Source: Treponema sp. (GTDB lineage: Bacteria > Spirochaetota > Spirochaetia > Treponematales > Treponemataceae). From it: DNA of 44,985 nt. The notes beneath the pieces are model-generated. The model ran no database searches, was not told where the DNA came from, and was given only the letters and a program-made list of their open reading frames with translations. The stretch spans positions 1 through 44,985 of the forward strand of contig JAFLSO010000014.1 of the NCBI GenBank assembly GCA_022510925.1. Reading direction: 5' to 3'. The position numbers and the translations under genes are program-made. How positions within the stretch are numbered: position 1 is the stretch's first letter; every line of letters begins with the position of its first letter. Below are positions 31,120 through 38,340 of the stretch, piece by piece.

Positions 31120-31902
31120 TTAAAATACCGTGACAACCTCTCCGTCAGGATATTTTTCTGCCACCCAGGCCTTTACTTTCTCGCTCTGGAGCGCCTTAAC
31201 CAGGGCCTGTATAGCCTCATCATTTTCGCGTCCCTCTTTCACCGCAAGGACGTTCACATAAGGAGACTCGCTTCCCTCCACGAAAAGTCCATCGCGTGTA
31301 GCGCTCAGACCTGCGGGAATGGCATAGTTACCGTTTATGACAGCGGCATCCACATCCTTAAGCACGCGCGGCACGGAGGCGGCCTCAACCTCCACGAACT
31401 GAAACTTCTTGGGGTTGGACGCTATGCTCTTTTTTGTAGCCTCAAGGCCCGCGCCATCTTTAAGGGTGATGAGTCCCGCCGCCTGCAGGAGCAGAAACGC
31501 GCGGCCCTCGTTAGTGGGGTCGTTGGGAACGGCAATCTTCGCCTTTGTCTTAAGGTCCGCTATATTTGAGACTTTCTGAGAGTACAGCGCTATGGGCTCA
31601 ATGTGAATTCCTGCGGCGCTCTTCAAATTGAATTTATGCTCCTTGTTGAAAGACTCCAGGTAAGGAAGGTGCTGGAAATAATTCGCGTCGATGTCGCCGG
31701 CATTAAGCGTCTCGTTGGGGGTCACATAATCCGTGAACTCTATGACCTGCAGATCCACGCCCTGTGCCGCAAGGTCTCCCTTAATCAGGTTAAGGATTTC
31801 CGCATGAGGCTCCGGGGTCGCGCCAACTTTAAGGGTAGTCTGGGCAAACGCGGACGCAACGAGCGCTGACGCCGCCAGTAAAGTGATAATCGCTTTTTTC
31901 AT
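31120..31902 (-). CDS. metQ: MetQ/NlpA family methionine-binding protein, no lipobox
   Basis: 260 aa substrate-binding protein of the methionine ABC importer. The mature start LKVGATPEPHAEILN, the segments DYVTPNETLNAGDIDANYFQH and AVPNDPTNEGRALLLL-type (here NEGRAFLLLQAAGLI), and AVINGNYA are diagnostic. The signal peptide MKKAIITLLAASALVASAFA ends in an AFA-Q signal peptidase I site rather than a Cys, so the protein should be soluble in the periplasm, unlike most MetQ lipoproteins. No metN or metI is beside it. TTGACA (31959-31964, minus) and AGGAG precede the ATG. No SAM riboswitch fits in the short leader. Confidence 0.9.
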   Translation of the reverse strand: MKKAIITLLAASALVASAFAQTTLKVGATPEPHAEILNLIKGDLAAQGVDLQVIEFTDYVTPNETLNAGDIDANYFQHLPYLESFNKEHKFNLKSAAGIHIEPIALYSQKVSNIADLKTKAKIAVPNDPTNEGRAFLLLQAAGLITLKDGAGLEATKKSIASNPKKFQFVEVEAASVPRVLKDVDAAVINGNYAIPAGLSATRDGLFVEGSESPYVNVLAVKEGRENDEAIQALVKALQSEKVKAWVAEKYPDGEVVTVF

Positions 31903-32047
31903 AAATTTCTCCTTATTTAGTCCAATGATGAGATATATTTACAAAATATTTCCCACTATGTCAATAGGTTTTACTGTCATTCCACAGCGCGTGTGCTCCC
32001 CGGATTTTCACGGCGGCATGAAAAAACTGAATTCTGTCCTCGGGGTC

Positions 32048-32076
32048 TTGACATAATACTGGGGGGGGAGTATAAT
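32048..32076 (+). promoter_or_regulatory. Consensus promoter with G8 tract in the spacer (probable phase-variable)
   Basis: Perfect TTGACA (32048-32053), exactly 17-nt spacer, perfect TATAAT (32071-32076). The spacer contains eight consecutive G (32061-32068). Gain or loss of one G by slippage changes the -35/-10 distance, and so promoter strength. Confidence 0.8.
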
Positions 32077-32105
32077 ACCATTATTTTTAAGACTTGGAGG
32101 TTCTT

Positions 32106-32612
32106 ATGAAAAAAATCCTTTATGTGCTGGCCGCGGCTGCGGTGGTATTCGCACTGGTATCCTGCACCACTACTGACACCACCACAGCAAAGCAGGGCTG
32201 GGCAAACTACAGCGAGCTCTCTGTCAAGGATTTCAACACACTGGGAATCGTCTCCGTGACCACAGAGATGATTCAGACATCCGGCTTCCTTCAGCTCACA
32301 CGCAAAACTGAAGGCTCCACCGTCACCTACAACGCCCTTATGGAGGAGGCAAAAAAGTTAGGTGCGGACGACATCATCAACGTGCGCATCGACCAGGTGT
32401 CCCAGGGAAAATCTGGTCCCATACAGTTAATTTTCGGCGGCAAAACCACAACAAAGTACATAGGAACGGCCCTTGCGATTAAATACAAGGACGTGGCACC
32501 GAACACAAGGCAGCGCGAGCAGTCTGCCGAGACTCACTCTCTTCCCACGGGAGCTAACCCCAGTTTTGGCGGCGGACTCCTGGACGGAATAATGGACCTG
32601 CTCCCATTCTAA
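32106..32612 (+). CDS. Small lipoprotein under poly-G promoter
   Basis: 168 aa. Signal peptide and lipobox MKKILYVLAAAAVVFALVSC; the mature part begins with a Thr-rich linker. The core (SELSVKDFNTLGIVSV, YNALMEEAKKLGADDIINVRID) is a small alpha/beta domain not assigned to a family with confidence. The C-terminus is Gly/Pro-rich. GGAGG lies 5 nt before the ATG. An intrinsic terminator follows, so it is a single-gene unit. Lipid anchoring and the phase-variable-looking promoter fit a surface protein exposed to the host, but surface location is inferred. Confidence 0.75.
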   Translation: MKKILYVLAAAAVVFALVSCTTTDTTTAKQGWANYSELSVKDFNTLGIVSVTTEMIQTSGFLQLTRKTEGSTVTYNALMEEAKKLGADDIINVRIDQVSQGKSGPIQLIFGGKTTTKYIGTALAIKYKDVAPNTRQREQSAETHSLPTGANPSFGGGLLDGIMDLLPF

Positions 32613-32631
32613 ACCATCAGCATTGAGACTT

Positions 32632-32667
32632 AAAGGCCGCCGCATGATTCTGCGGCGGTCTTTTTTT
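32632..32667 (+). terminator. Intrinsic terminator after the lipoprotein gene
   Basis: GGCCGCCGCA pairs with TGCGGCGGTC around a TGATTC loop, followed by seven T. A-rich sequence before the hairpin extends the stem. Confidence 0.9.
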
Positions 32668-32711
32668 CGTTGCGCGCATAATCCGCCTTAATATGCCAGC
32701 CTCTCTTTTAT

Positions 32712-32761
32712 TTGACACGGCACTCATAAGATGCTAATATTTGATTAACACTGTTAATCAA
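32712..32761 (+). promoter_or_regulatory. Promoter and palindromic operator of the sulfosugar-type operon
   Basis: Perfect TTGACA (32712-32717), 17-nt spacer ending in TGC, and TAATAT (32735-32740). Directly downstream is a perfect palindrome with 9-bp arms TTGATTAAC / GTTAATCAA around ACT (32741-32761), covering the transcription start. A repressor bound here would block initiation; the ROK protein of the same operon is the obvious candidate. Confidence 0.75.
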
Positions 32762-32775
32762 ACGCGGGGGTTTTT

Positions 32776-33639
32776 ATGAAAATAGGCTTCATAGGTTTAG
32801 GAATCATGGGAGAGTCCATGTGCGAGAACATCGTGAGAAAGCATGACGATGATGTTTTCTGCTTTGACACGGTGAGCGCGCGCGTAGAGAAACTTGCGGG
32901 CGCGGGAGCCCTGCCATGCAAGGATAACCTGGAGCTCGCGCATAAATCGGACGTGATTATAAGCATGGTGCCCAAAAGCGAGCATTCGCGCGCCGTATAC
33001 ACACAAATCCTGGGCGGGCTCGGGCCCGGTAAAATCTGCATAGACATGAGCACCATAGACCCCGGCGTCTCCGTGGAGATTTCCAGAATGGTAAAAGAGA
33101 CGGGCGCGGAATTCATAGACGCTCCGGTCGTAAAGTCCAAGCCTGCGGCGGTGGCCGGGAAACTGGGGATTTACGCGGGCGGAGAGGAGTCCGCGTTCAA
33201 GAAGATAGAGTTCATTCTGCGCTACATGGGCGAGAACGTAATCTATTTGGGAAAGAACGGCAGCGGGCTCATCATGAAAATCTGCCACAACGCGCTTGTC
33301 TCGCAGATTCAGAACGGCGTGAACGAGACGGCCACCCTGGCGGCGGCAAACGGAATAGACATCCTTACGTTCGCCAAGGCAATCAGTTACGGGGGCGGGC
33401 AGAATTTTTACCTGGACAGCAAAAAAGAGGTGCTGAGCAAAAATGACTTTACCACGGCGTTCAGCGTGGAGAACATGAACAAGGACACGCATATCTGCAT
33501 GAGCCTGGCGGAGCAGTGCGGGCTTGAGATGCCGGGGCAGGCGAACGCCACCCGTGTCTATGAGAAGGCAATGGAGGCCGGCTACGGCAAGGAGGACTTC
33601 AGCGCCACCATAAAGATTGTGCGCGCGCAAAAATCTTAA
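32776..33639 (+). CDS. Beta-hydroxyacid dehydrogenase (3-HIBADH family), candidate sulfolactaldehyde reductase
   Basis: 287 aa NAD(P)-dependent oxidoreductase. The dinucleotide site is KIGFIGLGIMGESM (2-15) and the catalytic lysine is Lys168 in LIMKICHNAL. The substrate loop, DAPVSGG in most family members, reads DAPVVKSKPAAVAG (115-128). In E. coli YihU, which reduces sulfolactaldehyde to DHPS, the same loop carries Arg-Thr for the sulfonate. Lys120 and Lys122 could play this part here, which is inference. Context supports a sulfonate substrate: a TauE/SafE exporter follows, and a YihQ-like enzyme is 6 kb downstream. Tartronate semialdehyde reductase is the main alternative. Confidence 0.75.
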   Translation: MKIGFIGLGIMGESMCENIVRKHDDDVFCFDTVSARVEKLAGAGALPCKDNLELAHKSDVIISMVPKSEHSRAVYTQILGGLGPGKICIDMSTIDPGVSVEISRMVKETGAEFIDAPVVKSKPAAVAGKLGIYAGGEESAFKKIEFILRYMGENVIYLGKNGSGLIMKICHNALVSQIQNGVNETATLAAANGIDILTFAKAISYGGGQNFYLDSKKEVLSKNDFTTAFSVENMNKDTHICMSLAEQCGLEMPGQANATRVYEKAMEAGYGKEDFSATIKIVRAQKS

Positions 33640-33661
33640 AGGGAGAGAGCGAGGTCTGCAA

Positions 33662-34456
33662 GTGGAATCCTGGTGCAGTTATCTTCTCTTTTTTGCCGTG
33701 ATTTTATTCTCCAACATAATACAGGGCATAACGGGCTTCGCGGGAACAGTCCTGGCGCTTCCCGTAAGCCTTATGCTGGTGGGTTACAGTGTGGCCCGCC
33801 CGGTCCTTAACGTTCTGGGCGTGCTAAGCGGCGAATATGTTTTTTTCAAGAACAGAGAGAGCCTTAACAAAAAAGAGCTCCTTAAAATCTGCGCGGTAAT
33901 GACTTGCGGCATCATCCTGGGGATTCTCCTAAAAAGATATACCGTGGGTCGCGAAAAGTGGCTTTACTTTTCCCTGGGACTTTTCATAATCTTTCTTTCC
34001 GTGGAGCGCATGATAAGGCTTTTCATTCATCCCAAGCGGGTGGCTTTAAAGAATGACGGCACGGTCCGCGCGTCCCCGCAAAAAATTCCGCATCCCGTTC
34101 TCTCCGCCCTGTCAGACTACACCATTCTTATCTGCGCGGGGCTGGTCCACGGCATATTCGTGTGCGGGGGTCCACTCCTAATCTGCTATCTCTCCAAAAA
34201 ACTTGATGACAGCAGGGAATTCCGCACCACCATAAGCATGGTGTGGATTTTCCTGAACACTTTTATTTTCATAACGGACATCGCGCAGGGCTACTGGAAT
34301 TCAGCGCTCTTTAAAATCCTTGCCATATCACTGCCGTTTCTGTGGGGCGGAATGAAACTCGGCTCCATTTTATACGCGCACATGAACCAGAAAATATTTA
34401 TCACGCTGACATACATCTTGCTGCTCATATCCGGAATAAGCCTGGCGGTAAAATAG
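33662..34456 (+). CDS. TauE/SafE family sulfonate/sulfite exporter
   Basis: 264 aa membrane protein with about eight helices in two similar halves. The first half includes NIIQGITGFAGTVLALPVSLML, the second DYTILICAGLVHGIFVCGGPLLI, the family repeat. Members export sulfite, sulfoacetate or other C2/C3 sulfonates; a TauE-type exporter is common in sulfoglycolysis clusters for DHPS. The start is GTG at 33662 with GAGG upstream. Earlier in-frame starts would lie inside the dehydrogenase gene. The next gene begins 9 bp after its stop. Confidence 0.82.
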   Translation: MESWCSYLLFFAVILFSNIIQGITGFAGTVLALPVSLMLVGYSVARPVLNVLGVLSGEYVFFKNRESLNKKELLKICAVMTCGIILGILLKRYTVGREKWLYFSLGLFIIFLSVERMIRLFIHPKRVALKNDGTVRASPQKIPHPVLSALSDYTILICAGLVHGIFVCGGPLLICYLSKKLDDSREFRTTISMVWIFLNTFIFITDIAQGYWNSALFKILAISLPFLWGGMKLGSILYAHMNQKIFITLTYILLLISGISLAVK

Positions 34457-34465
34457 GAGGAACAA

Positions 34466-35830
34466 ATGACAGGAACTAAAACACAAATCGCTTATGTGCC
34501 CATAGGGGTGGGGACATTTCATCTGGAAAGCGCCCAGAGACTTTTTGAGCAATCCGCGGACCTTATAAGAACATGCGCGGGCGCCGCCGGAGCCGAGGCC
34601 CGCATTCCCGAGAAAATGCTTCTGACCTTGCAAGACTTGAATGACTTTCTTAAAACCATCTCGCCGGATTTAATAATCATGCAGAACGTAACGTTCGCTA
34701 ACGCCGCCTATGCCGGAGAGGTGCTGAGGAATTTCAGCGCCCACATTCTTTTGTGGACCCTGCGCGAGCCTGTGATAGACGGAGGCCGGCTGAGGCTTAA
34801 CTCCCTGACAGGTGCGTTCAGTGCCGGGAACGCGATAAAAGAATTCAGGGGCAGCGACCATCAGTTTGAGTACGTGTTCGGCTCGCCGAACGAGCAGAAA
34901 GTCCATGACGCCGTGAACAGCACCATTCGCGCGTGCTGCCTGAGGTCCGCGCTCAGAAGCGCAAAAATAAGCGCGGTGGGGCACACTCCGCAGGGATTCG
35001 GATTCGGACGCGCGCTTGACGCGGAGCTGACCCGCACGTTCGGCGCAGTACTGGAGTCCATAGAGGCGCGGGAACTCATAAACAAAGCCAGGTCCTACTC
35101 ACAGGAGGAATGCTCGGAATATCTTGAGAGGGCAAAGAGATTCCTGGTGGGCCTGGAGAACACGCCTAAGAAAAACACGGACGATTTTGTCCGCCTCTAT
35201 AAGGCATACGACACTTACGTCAGGGAAAACAATATATCCGCGCTGGCAAGCCGCTGCTGGCCGGATTTTTTCACGGACTTCGGAACTCCGGTGTGCGCCG
35301 TCCTTTCCCTGCTAAATGCCGAGGGCGTAGTGGCCAGCTGCGAAAGCGACACTTACGGAGCACTAAGCATGTTCATGTGCGCGTATCTTACAAAGACAGC
35401 CGCGTTTTTCGGGGACCCGGTCTCCATGGATGAGGAAGAGGGCACCATAACATTCTGGCACTGCGGGATGGGCGCATGCACCCTGGCGCGCAAAGACACC
35501 GGCGCGGAAGTGGGAGTGCACTGCAACAGAAAAATAGGCCCCACCTTGGAATTCGGCTGCCGCGCAAGCGGGGAGGCCACCATTTTCCGTGTGGGAAGAA
35601 AACCAAACGGACAGTTCAGGTTCTTTATCGCGGAGGGCGAGATTCTGGACAAGCCAAAACAGTTCAGCGGAACATCGCTTGTGGTGCGCACAAAAGGCAG
35701 CGCGGAGAAGATAATCACGGATGCCGTAAAAAGCGGATGGGAGCCGCACTTTGCGGTGGCATACGGCTCCATTTCCAAAGAGCTCTCCGTTCTGGCCCGC
35801 ATGCTTGGAACAGAGGTCTGTGAATTCTAA
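34466..35830 (+). CDS. L-fucose/L-arabinose isomerase-like protein, candidate sulfosugar isomerase
   Basis: 454 aa. The C-terminal third has the fucose/arabinose isomerase C-terminal pattern: ITFWHCGMGACTLARKDTGAEVG, then RASGEATIFRVGR, and a late His in EPHFAVAYGSISKEL. The N-terminal part reads as the matching Rossmann-like domains (DLIIMQNVTFANAAYAGEVL). Enzymes with this fold convert aldoses to ketoses with a metal ion. In this operon the natural guess is sulfoquinovose to 6-deoxy-6-sulfofructose, but no motif proves it. AGGAGG overlaps the end of the exporter gene. The remote homology makes this one of the more interesting proteins here. Confidence 0.68.
   Translation: MTGTKTQIAYVPIGVGTFHLESAQRLFEQSADLIRTCAGAAGAEARIPEKMLLTLQDLNDFLKTISPDLIIMQNVTFANAAYAGEVLRNFSAHILLWTLREPVIDGGRLRLNSLTGAFSAGNAIKEFRGSDHQFEYVFGSPNEQKVHDAVNSTIRACCLRSALRSAKISAVGHTPQGFGFGRALDAELTRTFGAVLESIEARELINKARSYSQEECSEYLERAKRFLVGLENTPKKNTDDFVRLYKAYDTYVRENNISALASRCWPDFFTDFGTPVCAVLSLLNAEGVVASCESDTYGALSMFMCAYLTKTAAFFGDPVSMDEEEGTITFWHCGMGACTLARKDTGAEVGVHCNRKIGPTLEFGCRASGEATIFRVGRKPNGQFRFFIAEGEILDKPKQFSGTSLVVRTKGSAEKIITDAVKSGWEPHFAVAYGSISKELSVLARMLGTEVCEF
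34687..34703. repeat. AACGTT-type short word inside the isomerase-like gene
   Basis: CGTAACGTTCGCTAACG, a single copy. Confidence 0.5.
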
Positions 35831-35837
35831 GAAATTT

Positions 35838-35853
35838 ATCCTAACGTTAGGTT
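35838..35853. repeat. AACGTT-type palindrome before the ROK gene
   Basis: Contains CCTAACGTTAGG, a perfect 12-bp palindrome, followed by T5, in the 41-bp gap between the isomerase-like and ROK genes. It could also act as an operator. Confidence 0.5.
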
Positions 35854-35871
35854 TTTATCCAGGAGTGCAAG

Positions 35872-37038
35872 ATGGCTTATAATGGCATGAATCTTTCAAA
35901 CGTAAAGCTCATAAACAGAAGCGGCATCCTGCGACTTTTAAATGATCACGGCTCGCTCTCGCGAAAGGACATAGCCGAACAACTGGGGCTGACTCCGGCG
36001 GCGGTAACACAGATATGCTCCGAGCTTCTGACGCAGGGAATAATCTGCGAGACAGGCGAGGCGCCGGAGGAAAACCGCGCGGGAAGAAAAAAAATCCTTC
36101 TGCAAATAAACTATGCGTACAGCTATGTAATCTCCGTGTGCATAGAGGAGGCCGAAACGAACCTGGCTCTCTGCACCCTTAAAGGCGAGAATTTAAAGAA
36201 CCTGTCGCTTCCCACTCAGACAGGCATCCCGCCGGAAGCGTTCTTAGAGAATATCTCAGATGAGATAAAAAATCTTATAAGCCAGAGCGGACTCAAAAAA
36301 AATTCTTTCCTGGGCATAGGCGTATCTGTTCCGGGCACAGTCAATTCCGAGACCGGGCAAAGCATCCATGCGTACAGAATATGGGACTCATGCGTGGATG
36401 TGCGCGCCATTCTTACCGAGCGCACCGGGCTTCCCGTGGCTCTGGAGAACAACGTGGTGGCGTTCAGTGAGGCGGAGCTTATGTTCGGCAGCGGAAAAAA
36501 AGAGAACAGGCTTCTGTTCGTAAAGTGGGGCCCCGGCGTGGGAGCGGCATTAAGCGGAAGCCAGAATCTGCCCTCCGCTAAAATCTCCAAGAGCATAGAG
36601 ATAGGACATATCATAACTGACTGCGGCGGCGCCCTCTGCCGCTGCGGTAAACGCGGGTGCCTGGAAACAAAAGTCTCCACGCACGCGCTCGCGAATCTGG
36701 TAAAAGAAAAATGGTCCAAGGCAAAAGGCCGTGACATCCGCGCGGGAAACATAAGCACATGGATTTCAGAGGATGATGCCGAGCTGGACTTTATTTTATC
36801 CGAGTCCATAAAAGAGCTTTCCAAAGCAGTGGTGAATGCCGCGGTTCTTTTTGAGCCGGATAAAATCGTGGTGTACGGAAAACTTTTCGGGATACCTAAA
36901 GTACATAAAATCTTCCTTGAGCAGTGCAGGGAAATGGACGGCCGCATCGATGACGGCATCATCATAAGCTCCCCGCTTGCCCAGAGCCTGAACCACATAG
37001 GCGCCGCCGCCATAGCCGTGAACAAATTCCTAAGGTAA
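35872..37038 (+). CDS. ROK family transcriptional regulator
   Basis: 388 aa. The N-terminal winged helix (SLSRKDIAEQLGLTPAAVTQICSELL, 28-53) is followed by an ROK sugar-kinase-like domain: GIGVSVPG (148-155), LENNV (191-195), EIGH (243-246), and the zinc site CRCGKRGC (256-263). Regulators of this type bind a sugar and release their operator. It is the last gene of the operon starting at 32776 and probably controls it through the palindrome at 32741-32761. AGGAG precedes the ATG. Confidence 0.9.
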   Translation: MAYNGMNLSNVKLINRSGILRLLNDHGSLSRKDIAEQLGLTPAAVTQICSELLTQGIICETGEAPEENRAGRKKILLQINYAYSYVISVCIEEAETNLALCTLKGENLKNLSLPTQTGIPPEAFLENISDEIKNLISQSGLKKNSFLGIGVSVPGTVNSETGQSIHAYRIWDSCVDVRAILTERTGLPVALENNVVAFSEAELMFGSGKKENRLLFVKWGPGVGAALSGSQNLPSAKISKSIEIGHIITDCGGALCRCGKRGCLETKVSTHALANLVKEKWSKAKGRDIRAGNISTWISEDDAELDFILSESIKELSKAVVNAAVLFEPDKIVVYGKLFGIPKVHKIFLEQCREMDGRIDDGIIISSPLAQSLNHIGAAAIAVNKFLR

Positions 37039-37111
37039 GGACTCCGGCAGATTTTAAAGTCACAGGATGGATTTATCTCACTTAATGCGGTCAGCAGGAT
37101 TTACTTTTGTA

Positions 37112-37154
37112 TTGACATTTCTCATGCAATTCTATAATTTGATAATGACTATCA
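37112..37154 (+). promoter_or_regulatory. Promoter and Fur/Zur-type box of the zinc operon
   Basis: TTGACA (37112-37117) and TATAAT (37133-37138), with a short 15-nt spacer. Immediately after lies TGATAATGACTATCA (37140-37154), one mismatch from the 7-1-7 inverted repeat TGATAATnATTATCA of Fur-family boxes. It would allow the encoded regulator to repress its own operon. Confidence 0.75.
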
Positions 37155-37163
37155 ATTTCAGGT

Positions 37164-37613
37164 GTGAGCGTGCCAGGCATAAAACCAGAGAAAAACACTA
37201 AATCCTCTTACAAGACCCGCCAGAAAGATTTGCTTCTCTCCTATCTGTGCAGGACGCACGGAAGACATTTCACGGCAGAGGACATATACTCTCATTTTGA
37301 GAAAAAAGGAGTCACCATAGGAATAGCGACCATCTACCGCCAGCTTGATAAATTCGTGGAGCAGGGCATAGTTCTAAAATATTTTATAGACGAGCATTCC
37401 GCATCCTGCTTTGAGTATGTGGGAGAGAATTCCCTGTGCGCGCAGGACGTTCACTTTCATTTAAAGTGCGAGAAATGCGGACGGCTCACGCATCTTGAGT
37501 GCAAGGACCTGGCCTCCATAAAAAATCACCTGCTGAAAAAGCACGGCTTCCTGCTCAATACGTGCAGGACTGTATTTTACGGTCTGTGCCAGTCGTGCCT
37601 AAAGAATATCTGA
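37164..37613 (+). CDS. Fur family regulator, probably Zur-like
   Basis: 149 aa. The DNA-binding winged helix is at about 18-75 (FTAEDIYSHFEKKGVTIGIATIYRQLDKF). The metal/dimer domain has HFHLKCEKCGRL (97-108) and a C-terminal CQSC (142-145), the two CxxC pairs of the structural zinc site. The link to a ZnuCB-type importer suggests zinc sensing; manganese or iron remain possible. The start is GTG at 37164 (GTG at 37162 is out of frame). A Fur-type box covers its promoter. Confidence 0.82.
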   Translation: MSVPGIKPEKNTKSSYKTRQKDLLLSYLCRTHGRHFTAEDIYSHFEKKGVTIGIATIYRQLDKFVEQGIVLKYFIDEHSASCFEYVGENSLCAQDVHFHLKCEKCGRLTHLECKDLASIKNHLLKKHGFLLNTCRTVFYGLCQSCLKNI

Positions 37614-37626
37614 TGGAGAATTCATA

Positions 37627-38322
37627 ATGCCTGTATTGCAATGCGAGAATCTTTCTGTAGGTTATGAGAAACCCGGCGTGGCGCAGGGCATTTCATTCCG
37701 CGTAGAAAAAGGAGACTACCTGTGCATAATCGGTGAGAACGGCGTGGGAAAATCTACGCTTATAAAAACTGTGCTGGGTTTTTTAAAGCCTGTCTCCGGC
37801 TCGCTCAAAAAAAATTTCTCGCAGAAAAAACTGGGCTACATTCCGCAGCAGACCGTGGTGCAGAAAGATTTTCCCGCGACCGTAAAAGAGATTGTCCTTT
37901 CCGGCTGCCAGAATCAGATGAGGTTTCCGTTCTACACAAAAGCGGAAAAGCAGAAAGCCTTTCTGTGCATGGAGCGGCTCGGCATAGGGAATCTTTCTGG
38001 GCGCAGTTACCGCGAGCTTTCCGGCGGACAGCAGCAGAGAGTTCTTCTTGCACGCGCCATGGGATCCGCAGAGGACCTGCTTGTGCTTGACGAGCCGGCG
38101 GCAAATCTGGACCCGCACGTTACAGACGAGCTTTATGAGTTTGTGAGGGAATTTAACGGCGAGGGCCTTACGGTGATGATGATAACGCATGACATGGAGG
38201 CCGTAAAATACGCGAGCCATATCCTGGCCTTAGGAGGAAACCCGTTCTTTGGAACCAGGGAGGAATTCTTTTCCGGCAAGGACGGCGCGCGTCTTCCTAA
38301 CGGAGCGGGAAGCAGAGTTTAA
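37627..38322 (+). CDS. znuC: Zinc/manganese ABC transporter ATP-binding protein
   Basis: 231 aa. Walker A GENGVGKST is at about 37-45; Q-loop GYIPQQ, signature ELSGGQQQRVLLARAM, Walker B LLVLDEP and H-loop MITHDM follow. Together with the ABC-3 permease after it, it energises metal import. It lies 13 bp after the Fur-type gene. Confidence 0.88.
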   Translation: MPVLQCENLSVGYEKPGVAQGISFRVEKGDYLCIIGENGVGKSTLIKTVLGFLKPVSGSLKKNFSQKKLGYIPQQTVVQKDFPATVKEIVLSGCQNQMRFPFYTKAEKQKAFLCMERLGIGNLSGRSYRELSGGQQQRVLLARAMGSAEDLLVLDEPAANLDPHVTDELYEFVREFNGEGLTVMMITHDMEAVKYASHILALGGNPFFGTREEFFSGKDGARLPNGAGSRV

Positions 38323-38340
38323 AACTTGGCGGGATTTTTT

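Noticed and set aside
31903-31960. SAM or S-box type riboswitch before metQ
   Set aside because: The distance from the promoter to the ATG is only some tens of bases and no fitting stems are seen.
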